Source of the DNA: Johnsonella ignava ATCC 51276
Lineage (GTDB): Bacteria > Bacillota > Clostridia > Lachnospirales > Lachnospiraceae
Length of the DNA stretch: 64,000 nucleotides
Assembly: GCF_000235445.1 (NCBI RefSeq)
Contig: NZ_JH378831.1
Span: forward strand, 109,102 to 173,101
Direction of reading: 5' to 3'
The position numbers were made by a program, and so were the translations under genes. The notes beneath the pieces are model-generated. The model searched no databases. It worked only from the letters and a program-made list of their open reading frames with translations, and was not told the origin of the DNA. Below are positions 9,146 to 18,556 of the stretch, piece by piece (position 1 is the first letter of the stretch; each line of letters begins with the position of its first letter).

Positions 9146-9219
9146 AAATGCAAAACCTTTTTTATAATGTAAAATCTTTTTTTATGCTTTATTATTTATT
9201 AAAATTAATTATTTTATTA

Positions 9220-10359
9220 TCAGGATTGTTTTTTCCCGTGAAGCACATTTTCTATAAATTTTCCTATCTCATCCTTTAGTGAATTTCCTCCCTCTTCCCA
9301 AAACACCTTCATAGTTCTGCCTATTATATCGTCATTGGCGGCATTTACACGGCCCCAATCCTTAAACAGGTTAAAAAGCATATCAGGCGGCATACCTGTT
9401 AAATCACCTAAGGTCTTTATATTATTTTCCTGTAAAATATCAAAAACGACATTTATAAATTCTTTTCTTTCATCAGGTTTAAGCCTTGCAAGCCAATTTA
9501 CTATTGTTTTGTTTAACAGTGAGGCTGATTTACCTATATCCTTCTCCCTTATAAATTTTGTTCTCTCAAGTTGCCAGTTACCGGCATCATGCTGTGCTAT
9601 CCCCATATTTATACTTTTTACTACCGACACATCCTCATCATGCTCTAACAGCATACCTACAATGGAATCAGTCGGTATTATAGTTTCAATTCTGCTTACA
9701 ATACTGTTATAATCATCTTCAGGAACCGATGAACGTGTAAAGCCGGGACCGTCGTTATTAAAAACTCTCCTGATCCTGTCTTTTACGTTTTTATCACAGT
9801 ATATTGAAGCATAAACCGCAAGATTACCTCCCTTTGAATGACCGCCTACACGTATAACTTCATCTCCTGTACCTGCCGACTCATTTATATAGTCAACTGC
9901 CTTCTGTTGTGCAACAGTGCGTTTTGCAAAACTCATGGTAAAATTTTCACGCCACCCCGCTATTGTATCATCAGTACCGCTATATGCTATATAAAGGCTT
10001 TTATCATCAAGCTTCATTGAAACTGCACTAAATTGTGTCCCTTCATAGTCGCTGATATCTTCGATATAATTATAAAGAATTATTGCCCCGAATCTGCGTG
10101 ATCTGCGTATATTTTTAAGTATTTCAAATGGAGTAACCATGTGAAGCCCTCTTTTTTCAATTTCTTTTTGTTTAAATGAACGCAAAAAGATCCCGGCTGC
10201 ATCACGAAGTCTTATACCTCCCTCTTTATTTGCAGGCACTATACCTGAAAAATTTATATACGCAAGTTCAGCAAGTATCACATTATCAACTTCATTAAAA
10301 GCATCATTTGTAAATTTCAAATCGCCACGCCATTTTATATAATCAATTATATTTGCCAT
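9220..10359 (-). CDS. Mbeg1/DUF2974-like alpha/beta hydrolase
   Basis: 379 residues resembling the DUF2974 (Mbeg1-like) lipase-fold family. The segment AYSGTDDTIAGWRENF (125-140) matches the oxyanion region of class-3 lipases. GGHSKGGNLAVYAS places a nucleophile at Ser175; Asp231 and His257 are well placed for a triad (assignment by position only). No signal peptide or membrane span, so it is probably cytoplasmic or peripheral. The start has AAAGGAG upstream. It is the first gene of the pair with the EEP protein; both could act on lipids, which is inference. Confidence 0.8.
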   Translation of the reverse strand: MANIIDYIKWRGDLKFTNDAFNEVDNVILAELAYINFSGIVPANKEGGIRLRDAAGIFLRSFKQKEIEKRGLHMVTPFEILKNIRRSRRFGAIILYNYIEDISDYEGTQFSAVSMKLDDKSLYIAYSGTDDTIAGWRENFTMSFAKRTVAQQKAVDYINESAGTGDEVIRVGGHSKGGNLAVYASIYCDKNVKDRIRRVFNNDGPGFTRSSVPEDDYNSIVSRIETIIPTDSIVGMLLEHDEDVSVVKSINMGIAQHDAGNWQLERTKFIREKDIGKSASLLNKTIVNWLARLKPDERKEFINVVFDILQENNIKTLGDLTGMPPDMLFNLFKDWGRVNAANDDIIGRTMKVFWEEGGNSLKDEIGKFIENVLHGKKQS

Positions 10360-10511
10360 TCAATCTGCTCCTTTATATGATTTTTTAATGTCATTCCCAT
10401 GACTTTATAATACCTATACTATAAAGAAATTTATCAGCCGTCAATATTTTATTTTTTTGTTTTTTTGATATAATACTCTTATAAAAAAGCAGAAAGGATT
10501 TATGTTTTGTA

Positions 10512-11582
10512 ATGTATAATATACCTCCTAAGATTCATTTGGCATACCTTCCTACAAGGATTGACAAACTTAACAAAATCTCAACTGAATATGGCAAAAA
10601 TATTTATATAAAAAGAGATGATCTCACCGGCATGGAATTATCCGGAAATAAAGTGCGTAAACTTGAATATTCAATAGCACAGGCACTAAAACTCAAGGCA
10701 GATACTCTTATAACCTGCGGTGCACTCCAGTCAAATCACTGCAGGGCAACAGCCGCCGCCGGTGCAAAACTCGGTCTTAAGACCGTACTTGTACTTAAAG
10801 ACGGAGAAAAAACACCTCCGTCCGGCAATTATCTGCTTGATCTTATGCTTGATGCTGATGTACGTCTCATAAGTCCCCAGGATTATAAAAATGTTGACAA
10901 AATAATGGATAATATATGCAATGAGCTTAAGGCAAATGGACAAAACGGCTACATAATACCTATGGGAGCATCAAATGCCATAGGTATGTTCGGGTATATG
11001 GAAGCTATCAGGGAAATTCTTTCACAGGAAAAAGAGCTTGGTATACACTTTGATGCTATTGTGGATACGGTAGGCTCAACAGGTACATTTGCCGGACTTG
11101 TGCTCGGTAATGTCATATATAATGCCGGTTTTGATATCATAGGCTTTAGTGTAAGCGAAGAACGCAGTTATTTTCAAGAAGTAACCTATAACAATATAAA
11201 AGACTGCTGTAAATATATATCAAATGAAAATTATACACATACTCCGCAAAGCCTCGGAATCAAAAAGGAGGATTTTAATATAATAGATCTTTACAGGGGT
11301 GAAGGCTACGGCATCAATTCGCCTGATGATTTTAAGCTCATAAAACATCTTGCATCTAAAGAAGGGATATTTATAGATCCTGTATATACAGGTAAGGCAT
11401 TTAAAGGCATGCTTTCAGAGATAAGACACTCACAGCTTAAAAATCCGGTAGGCAGCGATATACCAAAAGACGGAATTCATGCAGACTTTTCAAAATATGA
11501 AAATATTCTTTTTATACATACCGGCGGGCTGTTCGGATTATTTCCAAAAGCTGCCGAGATAGCCGACTGTATCCGATTTTAA
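10512..11582 (+). CDS. PLP-dependent D-cysteine desulfhydrase / ACC deaminase family enzyme
   Basis: 356 residues of the tryptophan-synthase-beta-like PLP fold. Lys47 in SGNKVRKLEY is the expected Schiff-base lysine; CGALQSNHCRATAAAG and the glycine loop VGSTGTFAG bind substrate and the PLP phosphate. Members deaminate D-cysteine to pyruvate, H2S and ammonia, or open 1-aminocyclopropane-1-carboxylate; the choice cannot be made by eye, but D-cysteine is the commoner bacterial activity. No in-frame start codon lies just upstream. AAAGGA is 12 bases before this ATG, and a short out-of-frame ATG at 10502 lies between them. A TATAAT at 10469-10474 is a likely -10 box. It leads a three-gene plus-strand group. 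Confidence 0.85.
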   Translation: MYNIPPKIHLAYLPTRIDKLNKISTEYGKNIYIKRDDLTGMELSGNKVRKLEYSIAQALKLKADTLITCGALQSNHCRATAAAGAKLGLKTVLVLKDGEKTPPSGNYLLDLMLDADVRLISPQDYKNVDKIMDNICNELKANGQNGYIIPMGASNAIGMFGYMEAIREILSQEKELGIHFDAIVDTVGSTGTFAGLVLGNVIYNAGFDIIGFSVSEERSYFQEVTYNNIKDCCKYISNENYTHTPQSLGIKKEDFNIIDLYRGEGYGINSPDDFKLIKHLASKEGIFIDPVYTGKAFKGMLSEIRHSQLKNPVGSDIPKDGIHADFSKYENILFIHTGGLFGLFPKAAEIADCIRF

Positions 11583-11654
11583 TAAAAATTCTCCGGAAGC
11601 TGAATTTATACCAAAAAGCCAAAGGCAATATAAAAATATAAAAGGGGATTAATT

Positions 11655-12509
11655 ATGGACACTAAAACTTCACATTCATTTTCCGAATTTAAAAAAACAA
11701 AGGACTTTCTGCTCTGTGTCGACTCAGACGGATGTGTCATGGATACTATGGATATAAAGCATAAAAAATGCTTCGGTCCATGTTTTGTAGCAGAATGGCA
11801 ACTTGAAAAATACAATGATGAAATGCTTGAGCGATGGAATGAAATAAACCTTTACTCTATGGACAGAGGAATAAATCGTTATAAAGGGCTTGAAATTATT
11901 TTAAATGAAATAAATGATAAATATATATCTGTTGAAGGACTTGAGGATTTAAGAAACTGGGTGTCAACTACCGGTGAATTTTCATTTAGTTCACTTGAGG
12001 CTGAAATTAAAAAAACTGACAGCCCATGCTTAAAAAAGGCTTCAAACTGGTCAAAGATGGTAAACAAATCAATACATGAGCTTGACGAAGACGAACTTCT
12101 TCCATTTGACGGAGTGCATGAAATACTTATGCCTGCAAAGTCTCTTGCCGACATAGCCATAGTTTCATCTGCAAATCCAGACGCAGTTCATAAGGAATGG
12201 ACTAAGCACGGGCTCCTTGATGTGGTTGACATACTGCTTGCACAGGATGCGGGCACTAAATCATTCTGCATAAAAAGGCTGATGGAATTCGGATATGATA
12301 AAAAGCATGTACTGATGATAGGTGATGCACCCGGAGATATGTCAGCAGCGGAAGCAAATGGCGTATTTTTCTTTCCGGTACTTGCAGGCAGGGAAAAAGA
12401 AAGCTGGGCACAACTTGGAGACATAATAAAAAAATTTACATCAACCGGACTTAATGAACAGCTCCAAAAAGAACTTAAAGAAAAATTTATAAAGCATCTG
12501 ACAAAATAA
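11655..12509 (+). CDS. HAD superfamily hydrolase
   Basis: 284 residues. Motif I is DSDGCVMD with nucleophile Asp23 and acid/base Asp25; motif II is VSSAN; motif III is the lysine in AGTKSFCIKRL; motif IV is GDAPGD. A large helical cap lies between motifs I and II (about residues 30-160), as in phosphoglycolate-phosphatase-like members. Substrate unknown. A ribosome site AAAGGGG precedes the ATG. It sits 72 bp after the desulfhydrase-like gene and 15 bp before the DIP1984-family gene, suggesting one operon. Confidence 0.85.
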   Translation: MDTKTSHSFSEFKKTKDFLLCVDSDGCVMDTMDIKHKKCFGPCFVAEWQLEKYNDEMLERWNEINLYSMDRGINRYKGLEIILNEINDKYISVEGLEDLRNWVSTTGEFSFSSLEAEIKKTDSPCLKKASNWSKMVNKSIHELDEDELLPFDGVHEILMPAKSLADIAIVSSANPDAVHKEWTKHGLLDVVDILLAQDAGTKSFCIKRLMEFGYDKKHVLMIGDAPGDMSAAEANGVFFFPVLAGREKESWAQLGDIIKKFTSTGLNEQLQKELKEKFIKHLTK

Positions 12510-12524
12510 GAAAGTAGGAAATAT

Positions 12525-12980
12525 ATGAAACTTGCATCCGCACTTGCTGAAAGACAGGATCTTCAAAACCGACTCAATGAGCTTCAAAAAAGGCTTAATA
12601 ACAATTCAAGAGTACAGGAGGGAGAGTCGCCTGCTGAAGATCCTCAAAATCTGCTTGATGAGCTTGACAGTATAATGACAAGACTTGAGGAACTTATAAA
12701 AAAGATAAATTTGACAAACAGCCTTACTATAATAAACAACATATCAATCACCGAACATCTTGCACACAGAGACTGTTTAAAACTTCGCCTTAATATAATG
12801 CGTTCTTTTCTTGAAAATGCGAGCGAGGTGGTTGACCGCTATTCACGCAAAGAAATAAAGATATATCCTTCAGTACCCGTAGCCAAACTGCAAAAGGAAG
12901 TTGACAGTATTTCAAAAGAAATCAGGCAAACCGATGAGATGATACAGGAACTTAACTGGACAACTATGCTGCTTGATTAG
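12525..12980 (+). CDS. DIP1984 family (septicolysin-like) protein
   Basis: 151 residues, mostly helical. The N-terminus MKLASALAERQDLQNRLNELQKRL followed by NNNSRVQEGESPAEDPQNLL is the hallmark of the DIP1984 family, and the NLTNS segment is also typical. Long heptad-like stretches suggest coiled coils. Function is unknown in general; the septicolysin label in databases does not prove toxin activity, and there is no signal peptide. It is the last gene of the group, followed by a terminator. Confidence 0.85.
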   Translation: MKLASALAERQDLQNRLNELQKRLNNNSRVQEGESPAEDPQNLLDELDSIMTRLEELIKKINLTNSLTIINNISITEHLAHRDCLKLRLNIMRSFLENASEVVDRYSRKEIKIYPSVPVAKLQKEVDSISKEIRQTDEMIQELNWTTMLLD

Positions 12981-13048
12981 CAAATCTCCGACTGTATTAA
13001 ATAAATATTTACAGGTATATTTAAAACAAAATTTTTTAAAAAATTAAC

Positions 13049-13088
13049 GGGCTGGGCAACAGACTTTGTTGCTCAGCTCTTAATTTTG
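13049..13088 (+). terminator. Terminator of the 10.5-13 kb group
   Basis: A 13-bp stem with one G-U pair, GGGCTGGGCAACA (13049-13061) with TGTTGCTCAGCTC (13067-13079), then TTAATTTT. It lies about 70 bp after the DIP1984-family stop. Confidence 0.85.
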
Positions 13089-13274
13089 GAGTCTGCCGCC
13101 TTGTTAAATACATGAAATATACCAAATATAAACTATTATACTAATATTACGGATATTTCTTAAAATATTAAATACAATTTAAGTATAATTAAGATATGGC
13201 TAAGATTAAATAATATACAGGAAAAGTATATTAAGAATTATAATGCTATTATATATTTAAATAAAAATAAATAA
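13089..13274 (+). other. AT-rich leader upstream of the ABC genes
   Basis: No gene is seen. The stretch holds TATAAT-like boxes (for example near 13238) but no convincing -35 box at the right distance, so I do not place a promoter. It should contain the control region of the ABC transporter, possibly the binding site of the response regulator encoded at 17876-18556. Confidence 0.3.
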
Positions 13275-13286
13275 GGGGGCAATAGT

Positions 13287-13349
13287 GTGAAAAATACTTT
13301 TCATCACTATTTATGCCGCAACCCGGCGGTGAAATGGAGATTAATATGA
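13287..13349 (+). CDS. Possible 20-codon leader peptide coupled to the ABC ATPase
   Basis: GTG at 13287 follows an exceptionally good ribosome site (AGGGGGC, about seven bases away) and opens 20 codons ending in TGA at 13347-13349. That stop overlaps the ATPase ATG as ATGA, the classic coupling arrangement. The peptide starts KNTFHHYLC, is basic and contains one cysteine. It could be a regulatory leader, a small peptide handled by the exporter, or simply a translation-coupling device. Too short for homology judgement. Confidence 0.35.
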   Translation: MKNTFHHYLCRNPAVKWRLI

Positions 13350-14113
13350 ACGATAAAAAGACGGTTTTAATCAAAACGGACAAGCTATGTAAATCGTTTG
13401 TACAGGGCGATTTACAGGAAAATATTTTAAAAAATATTGATCTAGAGATATACTCTGATGATTTTACAGTGATTATGGGAGCCTCAGGTTCCGGTAAATC
13501 AACCTTGTTATATATGTTGTCGGGAATGGATAGACCGACATTGGGACATATATATTTTTCAGGCGATGAAATAGGCAGGAAAAATAACGAACAGCTGGCA
13601 ATATTCAGAAGAAACAATTGCGGCTTTGTTTTTCAGCAGAGTAATTTAATAGAAACTTTAACAGTATTTGAAAATGTCGTTATAGCAGGGCTGCTTAAAG
13701 AGAAAAATATTGCCGAAATTGATAAAAAATCTAAAAAATTATTTTCAGATGTCGGAATATCCGAAGATCTTTATAAAAAAGATATTTTAAATATATCCGG
13801 AGGAGAAGCACAGAGGATTGCTATTGTTAGAGCTATGATTAATTCACCGAAAATAATATTTGCGGATGAACCTACAGGAGCTTTAAATTCAAAATCAGGA
13901 AAACAGGTTCTTGATCTGCTGACAAATTTGAATAAAGACGGACATTGTATAGTGATGGTTACACATGATATACATGCCGCACTTAGAGGAAGCAGAATAC
14001 TTTATATAAAAGACGGTGTTATACACGGTGAGTGTATTTTGGGTGAATATAAAGAGGATATAAGTGAACGGATAAGTACGCTGGAAGCTTTTTTAGAAAG
14101 AATGGGGTGGTAA
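13346..14113 (+). CDS. ABC transporter ATP-binding protein (MacB/BceA type)
   Basis: 255 residues from the ATG at 13346, chosen because GGAG lies seven bases upstream; the longer frame from 13313 has no ribosome site. Walker A GASGSGKS at 45-52, Q-loop FQQSN, signature ISGGEAQRIAIVRA, Walker B IIFADEPTGAL and the H-loop VTHD are all present. The order and spacing match the LolD/MacB/BceA class that works with FtsX-type permeases. The permease gene starts six bases later. A two-component system is convergent downstream, an arrangement seen with exporters that protect against antimicrobial peptides. Confidence 0.92.
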   Translation: MNDKKTVLIKTDKLCKSFVQGDLQENILKNIDLEIYSDDFTVIMGASGSGKSTLLYMLSGMDRPTLGHIYFSGDEIGRKNNEQLAIFRRNNCGFVFQQSNLIETLTVFENVVIAGLLKEKNIAEIDKKSKKLFSDVGISEDLYKKDILNISGGEAQRIAIVRAMINSPKIIFADEPTGALNSKSGKQVLDLLTNLNKDGHCIVMVTHDIHAALRGSRILYIKDGVIHGECILGEYKEDISERISTLEAFLERMGW

Positions 14114-14119
14114 TTATAT

Positions 14120-16483
14120 ATGAAAAAAAATTGGATTTTAGCACGTTCCATGATTTTAAAAAATATATATTCATCAATAGTCTATGTCATATTATCAATG
14201 ATTTTAGCCTTTTTATGTAATAGTATTTTTTCTCTTGAAGATAATTTTAATACATTATTTTCTGCGGCGTTTAAGGATACAAACAGTGCTGACTGTGCAG
14301 AAGTAATACCGGCAGATTATTATAATATTAAAGAATATGATATAAGAAAGATGCTGAATGAGGATACAGATGTCAGTAATTATCAGGTGGAGGATGCTCT
14401 GCTTCTTTTAAATACGCAGTTAATTCATGAAAATCAGGAAACACAACTTTCCGGAGCATGGATGATTAGAAATTTTAACAGAGATACAAATCTATCTACA
14501 ACTAAAATTCTTGAAGAATCGCAGGAAAAATATGAAGATCCTATATATATACCTTTTATATGTAAAAGCTTTTTTGGATTTAAGCTTGGAGACAGACTTG
14601 CTTTTAAACATAATAACAAAACTGCGACATACCATATTGCCGGATTTACAGAAAGTATCCTTTTCGGAAACAGAGGCACAATAGCTTTTGAACTGCCTGA
14701 TAAAGCATTTAAGACTATGAATGAAGATTTCGTCGAAAAGAATGAAAACAGTAAAATAATACTAATAAAAACTCAAAACTTATCAATACATAAAAAACTT
14801 TTGAGTTTATTTAAGAATGTTCCTTATCTTAATTATGTCGACCGTATCAGTGCCGCTTTTACAATCAACGCTTCAATGAAAGTATATAAATACATTATGA
14901 TTTTTTTTGCAGTTATAAATATAATAGTAGTTGCACTGATAATTAAATATAAAACACAAAGCAGTATTATAAACGGATATAAAAATATAGGAATTCTGAA
15001 AGCAATTGGATACAGATCTGACGAAATAAGTATTACATATGTGATTCAATACATATTTTTAAGCAGTTTAGGCTATATTACAGGGATAATTTTGTCATCA
15101 AAATTATATAACAGTATATTTAAATCTATAACTGCCGAAACGGGATTTCAATGGAAAAATAATATAAATCTTATAAGAATAATATGTTTTTTTATAATAA
15201 GTATATGTACGATAGCAATTTTAACATTTTTATCAGTAATAAAAACCAGAAAAGTATCTCCTGTCAAAGCACTGCATGGAATACTTGATGATGTTTTACA
15301 CATTTCTAAAATATCATCAACAAAAGGAGTGCTGTACCCTAATTTCATAATTGCATGGAAACTTTTTTGCAAAAGAAAAAAACAAAATACGGTTTTGATA
15401 ATAATTATTTCACTGTCTGTACTTGCAGCTTCATTCTGTTTAACATTATATGCGAATATTGTAGAAAACAAAAAGCTCGGACTTAAGCAGATAAGTGGAA
15501 TGGAAAATTTTTCAATCATTCTTCAACTAACGGATACAGCAGATATAGAACAATCTGTAAAAAAAATAAAAGACATAAATGATGTAAAACAAGTTGTAAA
15601 AGCGATAGGTCCCGGAGGTTCCGTACTTTTTTGTGATGATAAAATCAATGCAAGGACTACAGTTTATGATGATTATGAAAAAATTGAAAAGGTAGGACTT
15701 TATAAAGGCAGATATCCCATTCACGAAAATGAAGTTGTAATTTCAGCTGCCCTGTCTGATATGCTAAAAAAAAGTGAAGGCGATTTTATAACTATAAAGA
15801 ATGAATTGCAGGAAAATTGCAATATCGGTGAGTATATAATAACAGGCATAACTCAGGGAAGTTATACAGGAGGAATAGATATCGCACTTACATTTGACGG
15901 TATCAGACAGATTGACAAAAATGCCGGATGGCAGACTGTCTATATATACACATCTGAAGAAAAAAATATAGATAAAGTTATTGAAGATATAAAACAAGTT
16001 TGTGGTAAAGATATTACATACATAGATAATTTCCAAAATATATTTAATAAACAGTTTGAATCGGTAACGGAAAATATTTCAAATTTGATTATACTTGTAC
16101 TGCTCTTAAGTATATGCATTATCTCAGTCATAATATTTTTAGTCGCTCAAACTACACTGCTTAGTAATACTTATATGTTCGGTATTTTAAAAGCAATCGG
16201 ATTTAAAACAATACAGATAATATATCAGGCTATGGCAAGTATGCTTCCGATTGTAATATTCGGAAGTTTAGGAGGATATATATTATCGAAGTTTTTTACT
16301 GATATTATAATCACTTTAATGCTGAATAAAATGGGAGTATATAAAGTAAATTTTTTATCACCCGATGTATATATATCAGGCTTTGTGTGCCTGCTGTGTA
16401 TAGTTTCATCCATAGTATCAGTTTTAACCTTATGGAAATTGAAAAACGAGACGCCGATTTCAGTTATTAAACGAAAAGAATAG
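14120..16483 (+). CDS. ABC transporter permease with two FtsX domains
   Basis: 787 residues. A first membrane span (about 15-37), a large extracytoplasmic region, then a three-span FtsX domain near 255-375 containing GILKAIGYRSDEIS. A second unit repeats this: a span near 425-445, an extracellular region, and three spans near 655-775 with GILKAIGFKTIQI. Eight spans in two FtsX units is the layout of type VII (MacB-like) exporters for peptides, lipoproteins or virulence factors. GGGGTGG ten bases before the ATG lies inside the end of the ATPase gene, so translation is probably coupled. Substrate unknown. The base composition is very AT-rich, even for this window. Confidence 0.9.
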   Translation: MKKNWILARSMILKNIYSSIVYVILSMILAFLCNSIFSLEDNFNTLFSAAFKDTNSADCAEVIPADYYNIKEYDIRKMLNEDTDVSNYQVEDALLLLNTQLIHENQETQLSGAWMIRNFNRDTNLSTTKILEESQEKYEDPIYIPFICKSFFGFKLGDRLAFKHNNKTATYHIAGFTESILFGNRGTIAFELPDKAFKTMNEDFVEKNENSKIILIKTQNLSIHKKLLSLFKNVPYLNYVDRISAAFTINASMKVYKYIMIFFAVINIIVVALIIKYKTQSSIINGYKNIGILKAIGYRSDEISITYVIQYIFLSSLGYITGIILSSKLYNSIFKSITAETGFQWKNNINLIRIICFFIISICTIAILTFLSVIKTRKVSPVKALHGILDDVLHISKISSTKGVLYPNFIIAWKLFCKRKKQNTVLIIIISLSVLAASFCLTLYANIVENKKLGLKQISGMENFSIILQLTDTADIEQSVKKIKDINDVKQVVKAIGPGGSVLFCDDKINARTTVYDDYEKIEKVGLYKGRYPIHENEVVISAALSDMLKKSEGDFITIKNELQENCNIGEYIITGITQGSYTGGIDIALTFDGIRQIDKNAGWQTVYIYTSEEKNIDKVIEDIKQVCGKDITYIDNFQNIFNKQFESVTENISNLIILVLLLSICIISVIIFLVAQTTLLSNTYMFGILKAIGFKTIQIIYQAMASMLPIVIFGSLGGYILSKFFTDIIITLMLNKMGVYKVNFLSPDVYISGFVCLLCIVSSIVSVLTLWKLKNETPISVIKRKE

Positions 16484-16487
16484 TACG

Positions 16488-16532
16488 ATACTGACAATAT
16501 CGCTTTAATCCCGATATTGTCAGTATTGTTTT
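16488..16532 (+). terminator. Perfect 15-bp terminator after the ABC permease
   Basis: ATACTGACAATATCG (16488-16502) pairs perfectly with 16512-16526 across a nine-base loop, followed by TGTTTTTGG. It lies between the convergent permease and kinase genes; the T run is on the plus side. Confidence 0.93.
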
Positions 16533-16609
16533 TGGTCTTTACACTGTTCTTTCGCCTGTCTATATAACAATTATAATCTATCTACGGAACATCAATAATA
16601 TCAATAATA

Positions 16610-17872
16610 TTAAGCAAGAGGTATATATATATTTATACAAAACCTGCCTTCCTCTTTTGAAGCAAAAAGTTTTCCTCCCATTTTCTCAATAAGGCTCTTA
16701 CTTATATACATCCCCAGCCCTGTCCCTATATGTCCCTTTGAATTTTTACCTCTGTAAAATTTTTGAGTTATCAAGTCTATATCCTCATCACTTATAGTAT
16801 TACCAGAATCTGATATACTTACTTTAAGATATTTATCAATACATTCAGATTTAACAATAATAGGTGTATTTGCATACTTATATGAATTGTTAATAATATT
16901 ATCAAAGATCTGCAGCGCTTTATTTTTATCCAGTTTTATAAGGCAGGGAACTATTGAAAAAGGAAGTATATAATTTTTATAATCAGCACTTTTTATAATA
17001 CCTGATATAATCTCACTGGATTCCTCACAAACAAATACTTCCCATTCATCCAGTTCTTCCAAGGTTGTATGCAGCAGATTCTCTGCCAATAAATTTATCT
17101 GTTCCGCCTTTGTAATAACGGCAAATAACTTACTTCTTTTATCATCGTTTTCCTCCTGCACTGACAATAACTCAGCCACTGCTTTTATTGAAGCAACCGG
17201 TGTTTTTATATCATGACTCAAAGATGCTATCAGTTCTTTATTTTTCTTTTTTAACAAAATCTCATTGTTTTTAGAGATAAAAAGACTCTCTCTTAATGTA
17301 TTAAAGCTGTCCGCAAAATCTCCAATAATACCTTCAGTTTCTACAATAAGCGGCATTTCCAAATTTCCGCTTATAATATGATCCACATTTTTTTTGATTT
17401 TATATATAGGTTTTAAGAATCTTTTTGAAATAATAAATAAAAATACACTAATCACAACAGCTGACATTACCATAAATATAAAACAAAAAAGTTTCAATTG
17501 CCTATATTTATTAGTGTATATCTGCTTATCATTATTTATAAATACGATTTTTCCGACTGTAACATTATTTTTATTAACATCTACAATCACATCTTTATTT
17601 TTTAGATGAACTGACATATTATTATCCGGTTTAAAATCTTTTGAGGATTTTAAAATAATCTCATTATTGTTATCAATAATAAAAAAATCATTTTCTATAT
17701 CTTTTATTTCCGTGAATGTATTATCTTTTATCGACTCCCAGTTGTTTTGAACAATTTTTATAATATGATTAATTTCAACATAGCTTTTTGAGGTTTTAAC
17801 ATCCGTCGGAATACATAATACAGAAATACATACCGCTAAATATAATATATAGAAAAATATAACTTTTTTCAT
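16610..17872 (-). CDS. Sensor histidine kinase
   Basis: 420 residues. Membrane spans near 3-20 and 127-149 enclose an extracytoplasmic sensor of about 105 residues; HAMP follows at about 150-200. The phosphoacceptor is His220 in SLSHDIKTPVAS. The ATPase domain shows the N-box DNIINNSYKYA, G1 ISDSGNTIS and G2 GTGLGMYISKSL. The ATG lies three bases after the response-regulator stop, so the two are one operon. The neighbouring convergent exporter is a likely target, but the sensor is larger than the short-loop BceS sensors, so direct ligand sensing is possible. Confidence 0.93.
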   Translation of the reverse strand: MKKVIFFYILYLAVCISVLCIPTDVKTSKSYVEINHIIKIVQNNWESIKDNTFTEIKDIENDFFIIDNNNEIILKSSKDFKPDNNMSVHLKNKDVIVDVNKNNVTVGKIVFINNDKQIYTNKYRQLKLFCFIFMVMSAVVISVFLFIISKRFLKPIYKIKKNVDHIISGNLEMPLIVETEGIIGDFADSFNTLRESLFISKNNEILLKKKNKELIASLSHDIKTPVASIKAVAELLSVQEENDDKRSKLFAVITKAEQINLLAENLLHTTLEELDEWEVFVCEESSEIISGIIKSADYKNYILPFSIVPCLIKLDKNKALQIFDNIINNSYKYANTPIIVKSECIDKYLKVSISDSGNTISDEDIDLITQKFYRGKNSKGHIGTGLGMYISKSLIEKMGGKLFASKEEGRFCINIYIPLA

Positions 17873-17875
17873 ATC

Positions 17876-18556
17876 TTATCCTTTATCATAAAGCATATAT
17901 CCGATACCCCATACCGTTTTAAACAGTTTTGGATTGTCGGGATCTGTTTCAAATTTATCTCTGAGATAATGTATATGCACATTTAAAGTATTATCTCCTG
18001 TAAATGTATTATCCCAAACATTTTGAAACAGTTCCTCTTTTGGAATTGTCCGTCCTTTATTTTTAATGAAATAAAACAGCAACTTTTTTTCCATACTCTT
18101 TAATTTTATCTCATTATCCGCCTCATATACAGTTTCATTTTTTAAATCAACTGTACATTTCCCAAGTTTAATAATTTCTTCAACAGTCTCAGGATAATAT
18201 CGTTTTAAAACAACTTTTATCTTAGCCGTTAAATAATTTAATGAGTATGGTTTTTGTATGTAATCATCACCTCCGATATGTAGTGCAAGTACCTTATCAT
18301 CATCACTGCTTCTGGCACTTATAAATATAAGAGGCACATTGCTTATATCTCTTATTTTCTTACATAATTCAAATCCTGAATCTTTATGCAAATTAATATC
18401 CAATAAAATTAATCTGATTGTATGTTCATTTATTATATCAATGCACTCTTGTGTTGTTTGAGCAGTAATAGTTTTAATTCCGAATAAATTTAAATATTCA
18501 CCTGTACTTTCCAGTAATGTCTTTTCATCATCTACAATCAAACAGTCAAATGTCAT
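17876..18556 (-). CDS. OmpR-family response regulator
   Basis: 226 residues. Receiver domain with acidic pocket Asp9-Asp10, phosphoacceptor Asp53 in LLDINLHKDSG, the conserved Ser/Thr in FISARS and lysine in DDYIQKPYS. The C-terminal winged helix shows ELFQNVWDNTFTGDNTLNVHIHYLRDKFE and the closing hairpin VWGIGYML. First gene of the two-component operon. A TATAAT on the minus strand at 18611-18616 is a possible -10 box with a poor -35. It probably controls the ABC genes, its own operon, or both. Confidence 0.93.
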   Translation of the reverse strand: MTFDCLIVDDEKTLLESTGEYLNLFGIKTITAQTTQECIDIINEHTIRLILLDINLHKDSGFELCKKIRDISNVPLIFISARSSDDDKVLALHIGGDDYIQKPYSLNYLTAKIKVVLKRYYPETVEEIIKLGKCTVDLKNETVYEADNEIKLKSMEKKLLFYFIKNKGRTIPKEELFQNVWDNTFTGDNTLNVHIHYLRDKFETDPDNPKLFKTVWGIGYMLYDKG

